From the NCBI GenBank assembly GCA_900549805.1, contig URPV01000004.1, positions 1-49,700 on the forward strand: a DNA stretch of 49,700 bases, in the 5' to 3' direction. Position numbers and translations under genes: made by a program. This document shows, in pieces, positions 1-8,041 of the stretch. This stretch comes from an uncultured Veillonella sp. Lineage in GTDB: Bacteria; Bacillota; Negativicutes; Veillonellales; Veillonellaceae. The stretch's first letter is position 1. The number at the start of each line of letters is the position of its first letter. The notes under the pieces are model-generated. The model made no database searches. It saw only the letters and a list, made by a program, of their open reading frames with translations, and was not told where the DNA came from.

Positions 1-48
1 TCGCGACCAGCTTGGAAGGCTGGGGCTCTACCATTGAGCTACACCCGC
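1..48 (-). tRNA. tRNA-Gly(TCC), partial at window edge
   Basis: On the minus strand the sequence starts with the acceptor arm GCGGGTG, has a D-arm (AGCTCAATGGTAGAGC) and an anticodon arm with TCC in the loop, which reads glycine codons. The window begins inside the anticodon-arm 3' side, so the variable loop, T arm and 3' end are missing. Confidence 0.9.
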
Positions 49-116
49 ATAAAGGTCTCTCTTAAGAGATCTATAAAGAAAAAGACGAACTATGAAAGCC
101 CGTCAATTCCTACTGT

Positions 117-193
117 TGGTCGGGATAGCAGGATTCGAACCTGCGACCCCCTCGTCCCAAGCGAGGTGCGCTACCAAACTGCGCTATATCCCG
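117..193 (-). tRNA. tRNA-Pro(TGG)
   Basis: A complete cloverleaf on the minus strand. The acceptor CGGGATA pairs with TATCCCG, the anticodon loop carries TGG, and the T arm contains GGTTCGAATCC. The discriminator base is A and the CCA end is encoded (117-119). It lies 68 bp downstream of the tRNA-Gly 5' end on the same strand, so the two probably share a transcript, with tRNA-Pro first. Confidence 0.95.
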
Positions 194-305
194 TCGACAA
201 CACGGTAATTATATCAATTCAGGCAAGTTAATGTCAATAACTTTTTTGAAATATTTTTCTTAGTTCTGACCATACTTCCGAAGCGAAATTACTTTGTCAT
301 TATAC

Positions 306-345
306 AAAAAAGGCCCCTACCCCGCAAGGGGTAAGTGCCTTTTTC
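306..345 (-). terminator. Intrinsic terminator of the malic enzyme gene
   Basis: An AAAAAGGC...GCCTTTTT outer stem with an inner TACCCC/GGGGTA stem and a T run on the minus strand. It sits 50 bp past the stop codon of the malic enzyme gene and upstream of the tRNA pair. Confidence 0.8.
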
Positions 346-394
346 ATCAAGTCTATATATTTTAAATTTCTCAAGGAGGCTAAGAGAGAAATTC

Positions 395-1603
395 TTATTT
401 ATGACTCCGCGCTACCCCTGTCTTGATAGCTGTATCTGCCACAGCCTTTGCCACAGCAGGAGCTACGCGAGGATCGAAGACGGATACGGCCACATGGTCA
501 TCAGCCAATTCTTGGTCGGAAATAAGACCAGCCAAGGCATCCGCAGCAGCCAATTTCATTTCATCATTGATTTCACGCGCATTAACATCCAAAGCACCAC
601 GGAAGATACCTGGGAATACAGCTACGTTGTTTATTTGGTTCGGTGCATCAGACCGACCTGTACCCGCAACGCGCACACCAGCGGCTTTCATGTCATCATA
701 GGTCGCTTCTGGGTTAGGGTTAGCCATGGCAAATACGATGGCATCATCAGCCATAGATTCCAAAATTTCTTTGGTGAAAACCCCTGCCGCGGATACGCCT
801 AAAAGAACATCTGCACCCTTAGCATTATCAGCCAAAGACCCTTGTTTGGCTTCCAAGTCCAAGAGGTCAATCAATTGAGCTTGCAAGGAATCAAGGCGCT
901 TATAGTCCTTGTGAAGGACACCGGAGGAAACGAGAACGGTAATGTTCCGAGCCCCAGCCAAGTAAAGGAGGCGAGCAATGTTAGCTCCTGCAGCCCCAGC
1001 CCCATTAACCACAATCTTGGCTGTTTCGATATTTTTCCCCACATGGCGAAGAGCCGCTTTCACACCCGCTAAACAAGCGATAGCCGTACCGTGTTGATCA
1101 TCGTGGAAGACAGGTATTTCCAACTCTTCCTTGAGGCGATTTTCAATTTCATAGCACTTAGGAGAAGAGATATCTTCCAAGTTAATACCAGCATAATTTT
1201 TTTGAAGGAGTTTTACCGTATGAATGAATTCCTCTGGGTCTTCCGTATCGATAACTAAGGGCACACAGTCCACATTGCCGAACTTCTTAAAGAGAAGGGC
1301 CTTCCCTTCCATAACAGGCATAGCTGCAGCTGCGCCGATATTACCCAGGCCCAAAACCCGAGTTCCATCAGAGATAACCGCTACCATATTGCCCCGGCAA
1401 GTCAAGTTAAAGGACTCTTCTTCGTTATCCTTAATGAGGAGGCAAGGTTCTGCTACACCTGGTGTATAGGCTACGGACAAATCATAAGCATCTGTAAGTT
1501 CATACTTGGTAGATGTTGTCAAAAATCCGTGGAGTTTACGTTTTTCATCGACTGCTTCTCGTTTGATAGCAGCCAAGTCATGAATATCATGTGTTTGAGA
1601 CAT
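395..1603 (-). CDS. Malic enzyme (malate dehydrogenase, decarboxylating), short bacterial form
   Basis: Malic enzymes convert malate to pyruvate and CO2 with NAD(P)+. The 402-residue protein has the short-form architecture: an N-terminal catalytic part with AYTPGVAEPC and SDGTRVLGLGNIG, the FHDDQHGTA metal/substrate motif, then a Rossmann domain with the VVNGAGAAG nucleotide loop and a FAMANPNPE segment. Length matches short bacterial enzymes of about 400 residues without a phosphotransacetylase domain. Cofactor preference (NAD or NADP) cannot be read with confidence. The ATG follows an AAGAAGGA ribosome site. It is monocistronic, with a candidate promoter at 1691-1719 and a terminator at 306-345. 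In a Negativicute it would feed pyruvate from malate. Confidence 0.92.
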   Translation of the reverse strand: MSQTHDIHDLAAIKREAVDEKRKLHGFLTTSTKYELTDAYDLSVAYTPGVAEPCLLIKDNEEESFNLTCRGNMVAVISDGTRVLGLGNIGAAAAMPVMEGKALLFKKFGNVDCVPLVIDTEDPEEFIHTVKLLQKNYAGINLEDISSPKCYEIENRLKEELEIPVFHDDQHGTAIACLAGVKAALRHVGKNIETAKIVVNGAGAAGANIARLLYLAGARNITVLVSSGVLHKDYKRLDSLQAQLIDLLDLEAKQGSLADNAKGADVLLGVSAAGVFTKEILESMADDAIVFAMANPNPEATYDDMKAAGVRVAGTGRSDAPNQINNVAVFPGIFRGALDVNAREINDEMKLAAADALAGLISDQELADDHVAVSVFDPRVAPAVAKAVADTAIKTGVARSHK

Positions 1604-1633
1604 GGACTTTCCTTCTTTCCTTAGGTTAAATGG

Positions 1634-1719
1634 GACACACTCGTGTCAAAATCTATACACTCAATAGTAATTATTATTGGTTACATTCTCATTGTAGTAT
1701 ATCGAATTTCATAAAACAA
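1634..1719 (-). promoter_or_regulatory. Candidate promoter and palindromic leader of the malic enzyme gene
   Basis: On the minus strand TTGTTT (1714-1719) and TACAAT (1691-1696) are separated by 17 bp, a fair sigma-70-type match. Between it and the gene lie two inverted repeats: an 18-bp near-palindrome with CAATA/TATTG arms (1662-1679) and GACAC-N4-GTGTC (1634-1647). Either could bind a regulator; neither matches an operator I can name. Confidence 0.45.
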
Positions 1720-1833
1720 GCTTTTATTTCTATTTTTTTCAATATATTATCTATGCCTTTATGATCAAATTCTCCAAGATAATTCCCTATCCCAGTTATT
1801 CTATCCACCTACAAAAGTAAGAGCATATTGGAT

Positions 1834-1875
1834 ATATAAAAAGGACCCTTGCTAGGCAAGAGTCCTTTTTATATA
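1834..1875 (-). terminator. Intrinsic terminator downstream of speD
   Basis: A TATAAAAAGGACCCTTGC...GCAAGAGTCCTTTTTATA hairpin with A and T runs on both sides, 34 bp past the speD stop. It could work in either direction. Confidence 0.8.
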
Positions 1876-1909
1876 CCTAAGCTTATATCCTAAGCCTATA
1901 TGCTAGTTA

Positions 1910-2707
1910 TTAATCTTCTCTAGGTAAATGACGACCGTAGAAGATTTCTGTCATTTCTCGTTTGAGTTCCTTATCGATCGCCTTTACTTCTTTCGGTGCT
2001 AAGTCTTCCTTAGTCACACCGAAGAGGTAATTATCCAAATCGTAGTCCTTGAGCATCATCTTAGTATGGAAGATATGTTCTTGAAGGATATTCACATCTA
2101 CCATATTGTACTTAACTTTGGTAGCATCGGCAATATAGTTTTGGATCGAGTCAATAGGATGATCGATGTAGATTTTCTTTCCTTCTACATCGCGAGTAAA
2201 GCCCCGTACCTTATAGTCCAAGGAGATAATATCGGAGTCGAAGGAATCGATCAAATAGTTGAGCGCATTAAGAGGCGAAATCTCACCACAGGTGGATACG
2301 TCGATATCAGCTCGGAAGGTACATACGCCAGTATCTGGGTGGCTTTCAGGATAGGTATGAACGGTCAAGTGAGACTTATCCAAATGGGCTACCACATCGC
2401 CAGAATTAGGAATTTCCACCGGTTCCTCGGAGATGAGGATGGTTACAGAGGCCCCTTGCGGATCATAGTCCTGCTTAGATGCATACAGGATATTAGCACC
2501 GATAATCTTCGCCACATGTTCCAAAATCTTGGATAGGCGATCTGCACTATACTGCTCATCGATATACTTAATATACTCAGCCTTTTCCTCTTCCGTCCGA
2601 GTATAGCAAATATCGTAAATATTAAAGCTCAAGGTTTTCGTTAAGTTATTGAACCCATATAGCTTCAATTTAGGTCTTGCCTTGTATAGTGTATCCATGC
2701 TGTGCAC
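1910..2707 (-). CDS. speD: S-adenosylmethionine decarboxylase proenzyme
   Basis: Decarboxylates S-adenosylmethionine to give the aminopropyl donor for spermidine synthesis. The 265-residue protein aligns over its whole length with the Escherichia coli-type (class 1A) enzyme: KLYGFNNLTK near the N terminus, YDPQGASVTIL, HTYPESHP, CTFRADI and STCGEISPLNALNYL. The self-cleavage site AHLDKSH is present; Ser112 would become the pyruvoyl group. The start is a GTG four bases after AGAAAGG; an ATG three codons later is the alternative. A strong promoter lies at 2798-2826. No speE or other polyamine gene is in the window, so the partner aminopropyltransferase must be elsewhere. Confidence 0.95.
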   Translation of the reverse strand: MHSMDTLYKARPKLKLYGFNNLTKTLSFNIYDICYTRTEEEKAEYIKYIDEQYSADRLSKILEHVAKIIGANILYASKQDYDPQGASVTILISEEPVEIPNSGDVVAHLDKSHLTVHTYPESHPDTGVCTFRADIDVSTCGEISPLNALNYLIDSFDSDIISLDYKVRGFTRDVEGKKIYIDHPIDSIQNYIADATKVKYNMVDVNILQEHIFHTKMMLKDYDLDNYLFGVTKEDLAPKEVKAIDKELKREMTEIFYGRHLPRED

Positions 2708-2797
2708 ATAGCCTTTCTAATTCATCACTTGTTGCTAATCGACATAAGACTCAGTAGGCGGACCCTAAGGTCACATCTCTAGGAAAGTTATCGTCTT

Positions 2798-2826
2798 ATT
2801 ATATGATTTTTTTATCGCTTTTACAA
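2798..2826 (-). promoter_or_regulatory. Sigma-70-type promoter for speD
   Basis: Minus-strand TTGTAA (2821-2826), a 17-bp spacer, and a perfect TATAAT (2798-2803). Expected transcription start is near 2790, giving a leader of about 80 nt before the speD GTG. Confidence 0.65.
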
Positions 2827-2880
2827 GATTCTCTAAGGGTCTCATAAGGCCTCTGAAAGTCCTCAGCCATCCATCTTACA

Positions 2881-2909
2881 AAGGAAAAGGCAGGCCTCAA
2901 GGCCTGCCC
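2881..2909 (-). terminator. Terminator of the rph-rdgB-phosphodiesterase operon
   Basis: A nine-base-pair stem GGCAGGCCT/AGGCCTGCC with a two-base loop, followed on the minus strand by TTTTCCTTT. It touches the stop codon of the phosphodiesterase gene. Confidence 0.85.
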
Positions 2910-3407
2910 CTAACCGAGCTGATCTAAACTTATAAAATCTACGTCAAAGTTTCCCTGATCATAGGTTACGATAGCAAATGTCCCCTTAGACCCATCTCTC
3001 GGCAAGGCCAAGGATCCAGGATTAACGAAGACCTGATCTCCTTTATAGTCCACCCGATGGATGTGAGTATGGCCTGCTACCACCAAACGAGCTCCCATTG
3101 TGTGACCCAGATAGAGAAGTTCCGGTACATAATTATAGTAATCCACACGATGGCCATGGGTCATATATATAAAAGTATCCTCCAGGGGGATCAATTGTTC
3201 CTGAGCCTCTAGATGACTGCCTCGGTCATTATTTCCCCGAACTAGGTAAACCGGAACCTCTACATGGTCTCGCAAATAACGGCCATCATCGCCCAAATCA
3301 CCAGCGTGGAGCCAAAGGTCCACATGGCCCGGCTCAAGGGCTGCCAAGACCTCATCTATAAGTTCCGTATAGCCATGAGTATCTGACATAATACCGACTT
3401 TTGTCAT
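2910..3407 (-). CDS. YfcE/MJ0936-family metallophosphodiesterase
   Basis: A 165-residue calcineurin-like phosphoesterase. The dinuclear-metal motifs are in the family order: MSDTHG (D and H), HAGDLGD, RGNNDRG, THGHRVDYY and the final GHTHIHR, followed by NPGSLALPR. The length is typical. Its natural substrate is not fixed for this family; members hydrolyse phosphodiesters in vitro. ATG follows AGGAG. It is the last gene of a minus-strand operon after rph and rdgB, 11 bp downstream of rdgB, an arrangement common in Firmicutes that suggests a link to RNA and nucleotide housekeeping. Confidence 0.9.
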   Translation of the reverse strand: MTKVGIMSDTHGYTELIDEVLAALEPGHVDLWLHAGDLGDDGRYLRDHVEVPVYLVRGNNDRGSHLEAQEQLIPLEDTFIYMTHGHRVDYYNYVPELLYLGHTMGARLVVAGHTHIHRVDYKGDQVFVNPGSLALPRDGSKGTFAIVTYDQGNFDVDFISLDQLG

Positions 3408-3418
3408 AAGGACTTCTC

Positions 3419-4006
3419 CTACTGAGCCTCTAAGAGGGCCACCAATTTGCGAATCGCCGCGCCCCTATGAGAGACTGCTTCCTTTTGATCTAGGCTCATC
3501 TCAGCCATGGTTTTATCATATTGAGGGACCAGAAAGTAAGGATCATAGCCAAAACCACCATCCCCTCTCCCTTCTTCCAAAATCTTTCCAGAACAAGTTC
3601 CTTCCACTTCATAGAGGCGACCATCCGGAAAGGCTAAGCAGAGGGCTGCTACATACTGGCCAGACCAGTCAGCAGACCCAGACTTCTTAAGCTCTTGGAT
3701 AAGTTTAGCATTATTAGCCGCATCATCCCCATGGTGGCCAGCATAGCGAGCGGAATACACCCCAGGGGCCCCATCTAAAGCGTCTACGACTAAGCCCGAA
3801 TCGTCAGCCAAACAAGGAAGACCGCAGGCCTCCATATAGTAAAGGGCCTTTTGACGGGCATTCTCCTTAAAGGTTGTCCCGGTTTCATCCGGTTCTGGGG
3901 CCTGACAGATATCCTTAATGGATAGACACTCATAGCCCAACTTATCAAAAGCTGCAGAAAATTCTCTAATTTTTCCCTTATTACCGCTTGCAATCACGAG
4001 TTTCAT
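3419..4006 (-). CDS. rdgB: Non-canonical purine NTP pyrophosphatase (RdgB/HAM1)
   Basis: Hydrolyses ITP, dITP and XTP to monophosphates so deaminated purines are kept out of nucleic acids. Motifs: LVIASGNKGK at the N terminus (triphosphate loop), ADDSGLVVDAL (metal and base pocket), GVYSARYAG, GDGGFGYDPYF and a C-terminal SHRGAA. About 195 residues, the family's normal size. The first in-frame start is a TTG two codons earlier; I choose the ATG at 4006 because it lies eight bases from AGGTAGG. The gene overlaps the 3' end of rph by 26 bp, indicating translational coupling. Confidence 0.95.
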   Translation of the reverse strand: MKLVIASGNKGKIREFSAAFDKLGYECLSIKDICQAPEPDETGTTFKENARQKALYYMEACGLPCLADDSGLVVDALDGAPGVYSARYAGHHGDDAANNAKLIQELKKSGSADWSGQYVAALCLAFPDGRLYEVEGTCSGKILEEGRGDGGFGYDPYFLVPQYDKTMAEMSLDQKEAVSHRGAAIRKLVALLEAQ

Positions 4007-4739
4007 ATACAAAACCTACCTTCTTTGCTAGAGGCCCAAGGGCCTCTTTCTCTACTTCAATGAGTCTATCAATAGCTTGGTCAGCCATGTCCAAAAGAGC
4101 ATTCAATTGGCTTCGATCAAAGGTGCCGTGTTCTCCAGTCCCTTGAACTTCTACATACTGCCCTTGACCAGTGCGTACTACATTCATATCAACCACGGCA
4201 TCCCGGTCTTCTGCAAAGCAGAGGTCCGTAATAGGGCCATCATGATCTAGGCCTACGGATATGGCGGCTAAAAAATCCCTCACGGGGAAAGGACCGGCAT
4301 GTCCATATATTTTATCCACTGCATCAACCAGGGCCACAAAGGCACCAGTAATGGCCGCCGTTCGCGTGCCTCCATCAGCCTGGATGACATCGCAATCCAA
4401 GGTAATCATCTGTTCACCCAAGGCTTCTAAGTCAACCACAGCTCGGAGAGAACGACTAATGAGTCGCTGAATTTCTATGGTCCGACCTGTTTGCTTACCA
4501 CGTATGGCTTCACGGGGCACTCGATTGGCTGTCGCTCTTGGTAGAAGGGAATACTCTGCCGTTACCCATCCGCTACCTGTTCCCTTAATGAATCGAGGCA
4601 CCTTATCTTCTATACTAGCCGTGCAAAGCACCTTGGTCTTACCGCACTCAATAAGGACAGCCCCCTCTGCGTATTCCGTAAAATTACGGGTAATCGTAAT
4701 AGGCCGCAACTGGCCAGCCTGCCGATTATCTGGTCTCAC
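3981..4739 (-). CDS. rph: Ribonuclease PH
   Basis: Phosphate-dependent 3'-to-5' exoribonuclease that trims tRNA 3' ends. Family motifs run in order: MRPDNR at the start, YAEGAVLIECGKTKVLCTA, VTAEYSLLPRAT, the RGKQTGRTIEIQRLISRSLR block that binds RNA and phosphate, and DCDVIQADGGTRTAAITGA. The 252-residue length is normal. Start is GTG, five bases after GGGAGG. It opens the operon with rdgB and the phosphodiesterase. An 8-bp inverted repeat (4759-4783) lies just upstream of its ribosome site. Confidence 0.95.
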   Translation of the reverse strand: MRPDNRQAGQLRPITITRNFTEYAEGAVLIECGKTKVLCTASIEDKVPRFIKGTGSGWVTAEYSLLPRATANRVPREAIRGKQTGRTIEIQRLISRSLRAVVDLEALGEQMITLDCDVIQADGGTRTAAITGAFVALVDAVDKIYGHAGPFPVRDFLAAISVGLDHDGPITDLCFAEDRDAVVDMNVVRTGQGQYVEVQGTGEHGTFDRSQLNALLDMADQAIDRLIEVEKEALGPLAKKVGFVYETRDCKR

Positions 4740-4758
4740 AAAAACCTCCCTATACTGT

Positions 4759-4783
4759 AGGTAAGACCTATCTCATCTTACCT
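4759..4783. repeat. Inverted repeat upstream of rph
   Basis: AGGTAAGA (4759-4766) and TCTTACCT (4776-4783) form an 8-bp stem with a 9-base loop, about 20 bp upstream of the rph start. It could be a leader hairpin or an operator. I see no other clear signal in 4784-4914. Confidence 0.45.
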
Positions 4784-4914
4784 TTCACATAGCCTATTCT
4801 ATACACTATATATAACTCATATTCTATACCCTACATTGTATACTATAGGACTTAACTTTGACCATCCAAGGCTACTAGGATAGGCTTTACAGTCCTCTTC
4901 CCAAAGATGCAGTC

Positions 4915-6300
4915 CTACCACTGGTCATCTGACGAGATTTGGCCCTCAGGCAGGCTAGGATCGACTAAGCAATAGCGATCAAAGCCCCCCTTCCTTTGAG
5001 CTGCCTCATAGCATTGATAAGCTTCATCTCTCGTAGCTTGGTCCGCTTGCCAGGGAACAAACATGGCATAGACCATTTGTTTGCCATAGGGCCCTCCCCG
5101 ACCAATGGATTCGACCTGACGCCATCCTAGGCGACCAGCCTGACCTGGGTAAAGGCGAATAGTCTCACGACGGCTCTCCTCTATACCTGTTTCATCATAA
5201 TAAAGAGACCGACTCTTGGTCCAGAGTGCTTCATCTCCTTGCAATAGACGGTGGGCCTCATCATGTCGATTAGCCCTTTGGACCTTCCACTTGGCGATGA
5301 TATCGTCAATATAGGTAGAAACCTCTTTAGATTGACCATAAAGGGCGGGGGCATATTGCGGTTCTACCACATGGCTATAATCCAAACCTGCCATGGACAG
5401 GATAATACCCGTATTGACATACGGTAGGGCCGCTTGCACAGAATAGCCTCCTTCCAGAACGGCTATATGGGCCTGTAAGAGGTCCGCAATCTGCGCATAG
5501 CCCTGGGCCGTCACCTGCATATTGGCCAAGGGATCTGAGAAGTGATTATCCTGGCCTGCGGAGTTGATGATGAGCTCTGGTCCAAAATCCCCCAATATGG
5601 GCAAGACCAGCTCTTTCATAATCTTGAGAATGCCCTGGTCGCCCGTTCCGGGTGGAAGGGGGATATTGATATTGGATCCCCAAGCCTGAGGGCCGCCGAA
5701 CTCATCCATAAAACCCGTACCCGGATAGAGGGTTCGCCCATCTTGGTGGAAAGAAATGTAGAGGGTGTCTGGATCATGGTAAAAAATATCCTGACTGCCA
5801 TCGCCATGGTGGACATCTGTATCGACAACGGCTACCTTCTTAATCCCATACTTATGACGGAGGTGAGCTATCATGATAGCTTCTGTATTAATGGTACAAA
5901 AGCCTCGAATGCCGTGAACCATCTCCATTGCGTGGTGCCCTGGCGGGCGCACCAAGGCAAAAGCTCGTCTAACCTGTCCCTGCATAACCGCTTCTGCTGC
6001 AGCAATAGCGCCGCCCGCGGAGACCCTATGAGCATCGGTTACCCAGGATGACAAATTAGGAGCCCCTACATGGACACGGGCAATCTGTGCATCCGTAGCC
6101 ACAAGGGGGTTATATTCTCGGATGCCAGGTAAATCAAAGATTCCCTCTTCTAAAAGTTGGTCCCTCGTATAGAGGAGTCGTTCCTCCCTCTCTGGATGAG
6201 TTGGTGAAATCTTCCAATCAAAGGCTGGGAAAAAGACCAGGCCCAAATCAGCCGCATCAGGTCTAAGATGACCCAGTCCATACTTTCTTTTAAGACACAT
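4915..6300 (-). CDS. Histone deacetylase-fold (HDAC/AcuC-like) zinc amidohydrolase
   Basis: A member of the arginase/deacetylase fold. In bacteria these act on acetylated lysine, acetylpolyamines or other acyl amides; the substrate here is unknown. The catalytic set is complete: the HH pair in RPPGHHA (122-123), zinc ligands Asp162 and His164 in DTDVHHGDG, Asp251 in SAGQD, and the GGY tyrosine (286). At 461 residues it is longer than the usual 310-370: a tail from about 345 contains charged helices and no motif I recognise. It starts inside the 3' end of the hydantoinase-like gene (11-bp overlap), so the two are translationally coupled. I see no clear terminator after it. Confidence 0.88.
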   Translation of the reverse strand: MCLKRKYGLGHLRPDAADLGLVFFPAFDWKISPTHPEREERLLYTRDQLLEEGIFDLPGIREYNPLVATDAQIARVHVGAPNLSSWVTDAHRVSAGGAIAAAEAVMQGQVRRAFALVRPPGHHAMEMVHGIRGFCTINTEAIMIAHLRHKYGIKKVAVVDTDVHHGDGSQDIFYHDPDTLYISFHQDGRTLYPGTGFMDEFGGPQAWGSNINIPLPPGTGDQGILKIMKELVLPILGDFGPELIINSAGQDNHFSDPLANMQVTAQGYAQIADLLQAHIAVLEGGYSVQAALPYVNTGIILSMAGLDYSHVVEPQYAPALYGQSKEVSTYIDDIIAKWKVQRANRHDEAHRLLQGDEALWTKSRSLYYDETGIEESRRETIRLYPGQAGRLGWRQVESIGRGGPYGKQMVYAMFVPWQADQATRDEAYQCYEAAQRKGGFDRYCLVDPSLPEGQISSDDQW

Positions 6301-7948
6301 GACCTGTCACCCCCGCTTCTAATTGAACACTTGCTGTCATCGTCATATGGCTAGTTCCCCAGCCTTCTATGACAGGAAAGGCTTCTATGTGCTTCAAAAC
6401 CATAGGGCTTTCCCCTAACCCTAGGATCTCTGCTTGCTCTTTAAGCTTTTTAAAGGCATAATCCACCGCGGCCTCCGCAGTTTTAACAGACCGATTTTCC
6501 TCCTGTAGGCCCAACTCAGGAATCGTAAGCATCCCAGTTTTCGTATCTACATGGATGGTCAACTCTAGACTATGGCGGGCCATAGCTGCGCCCAAAGCAT
6601 TGGCCACAGCCGCATCCTGCGGGACTAGGACCCGATAATTAGTATAGGCTTCTAACAGGGACTTAAAGGCCTGGGCCGATCCGCCGATCAACACTAGCGT
6701 ATCTGGTTGGAAGGAGTGGGGATTAACCAAATCTTCCACCACGTAAACAGGCTGGCGGTTTGCCTCCTCTACCATGGCCTCAATAGCCTCCACGATGGTT
6801 TGAGCCGCTTCTCGCGCCACCTCTTCTAGGTCGAAGTCAGCTACGGCCTCTTTAGCCTTAAACAGGTCTCCATAGTGGGCATATCCCAAGGCAATCAAAG
6901 CATCTCCTAGGGTCGCCTGGCTGCCACCCAGGGCCACCGATGGGCCCACCCGATCGGGTCCTATAAGAATATGGTCATCCTTTTTTCGTAAGGCCGTTTC
7001 TCCCGCTAGGCCAATCGACCTAACCAAAAACGATTGTATCGATGACGGATAACCATCAATACTTAGACCATCCTTGGTCATGAGGGGCTTACCCTCTTGC
7101 CAGAGGGAAATATCCGTCGTAGTTCCACCTATATCTAGAGCGACTGCCATAGGATAGGCCTTCATAGCCTCAAGGGTATAAAGGCCCAAGACAGAAGCTG
7201 CAGGCCCTGTAAATGCCGTTTCTACAGGCTTTTCCAAGAGAGCATCAATAGGCAGAGACCCACCATCAGCTTTCAAAATATAAAGGGGTGCCAGAATCCC
7301 CCGTGCTTCTAGGGCCATTTGAACAGAGGCCTTAAAGTCTCGGAAGATTCCTTCCACAGCGGCGTTGTAATAGGCCGTCACCGTACGACGCGGGAAATTA
7401 AGAGAGCCCGATAGACTAGCACCAGTAGATACAAAATCGTAGTAGTCTCCCAATACAGCTCCGAGGCGAGCTTCTTCCTTAGGGTTTCGGACAGCAAACT
7501 TAGCCGATAGGGCTGCTCTTTTAACCCCTTGCTTACCCTTACAAGCACCAATACGAGCGATTTCAATCTCGTCTAATCGATCCCGAAGATCCTCTTCTTT
7601 CATCCGCTCTTGCAAATAGCCCCTATGGTCTGTATACCCCTTTAGAATATAAGGTTTGACAGGGAAAGCATGCTCTATGTTAAGACCTGGCCCTGGCACG
7701 ACGAATAGGTCTACCGGATCTAAGTAGTGGCTGACGATGGCATTAGTCACAACCGTGGTAGATAGCGTCACTTGGCTAATTTTATCGGCTTCAATCCCCT
7801 CTTGACTCAAGACCTTATCCAAGGAGTCCAGAAGTCCCACCATAAATTGCTCATGAGTCGTACGGGACTTAGCGGCTCCTAGGAGGCGGTTATGGTCGAC
7901 AACCACTGCATCTGTAAAGGTTCCCCCTACATCTATGCCTAATCGCAT
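6290..7948 (-). CDS. Hydantoinase/oxoprolinase family protein (HyuA-type ATPase fold)
   Basis: About 552 residues of the hydantoinase A/oxoprolinase family, in which members open cyclic amides such as 5-oxoproline or hydantoins with ATP. The start RLGIDVGGTFTDAVV and the internal ALDIGGTTTDISLW are the paired ASKHA phosphate-binding loops; TLSTTVVTNAI, FTGPAASVLG and LVLIGGSAQ are further family blocks. It is shorter than classical HyuA (about 690). A GTG at 7957 overlaps the ribosome site GAAAGG, so the ATG at 7948, ten bases downstream, is preferred. No HyuB subunit is adjacent; instead it overlaps an HDAC-fold gene. The substrate cannot be assigned. Confidence 0.85.
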   Translation of the reverse strand: MRLGIDVGGTFTDAVVVDHNRLLGAAKSRTTHEQFMVGLLDSLDKVLSQEGIEADKISQVTLSTTVVTNAIVSHYLDPVDLFVVPGPGLNIEHAFPVKPYILKGYTDHRGYLQERMKEEDLRDRLDEIEIARIGACKGKQGVKRAALSAKFAVRNPKEEARLGAVLGDYYDFVSTGASLSGSLNFPRRTVTAYYNAAVEGIFRDFKASVQMALEARGILAPLYILKADGGSLPIDALLEKPVETAFTGPAASVLGLYTLEAMKAYPMAVALDIGGTTTDISLWQEGKPLMTKDGLSIDGYPSSIQSFLVRSIGLAGETALRKKDDHILIGPDRVGPSVALGGSQATLGDALIALGYAHYGDLFKAKEAVADFDLEEVAREAAQTIVEAIEAMVEEANRQPVYVVEDLVNPHSFQPDTLVLIGGSAQAFKSLLEAYTNYRVLVPQDAAVANALGAAMARHSLELTIHVDTKTGMLTIPELGLQEENRSVKTAEAAVDYAFKKLKEQAEILGLGESPMVLKHIEAFPVIEGWGTSHMTMTASVQLEAGVTGHVS

Positions 7949-8013
7949 ACTATTCACACCTTTCTATCCATTCAATTACCTATTAGTGTATCATGCGAGA
8001 CTGAAAGCCCTAT

Positions 8014-8040
8014 AAAAAAAGAGACCCCGAAGGGTCTCTT
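8014..8040 (-). terminator. Intrinsic terminator downstream of the CofE-like gene
   Basis: AAGAGACCC/GGGTCTCTT stem with a CGAA-type loop and a run of seven T residues on the minus strand. It abuts the stop codon of the gene ending at 8042. Confidence 0.88.
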
Positions 8041-8041
8041 G

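Noticed and set aside
335..802. 155-residue plus-strand open frame across the malic enzyme gene
   Set aside because: It is antisense to a well-conserved enzyme gene and has no ribosome site or protein-family signal.
2744..2799. Possible structured leader of speD with ATAAGAC/GTCTTAT as closing stem
   Set aside because: The predicted promoter at 2798-2826 would start transcription near 2790, so one arm would not be in the RNA. The sequence also does not match a SAM or guanidine riboswitch core.
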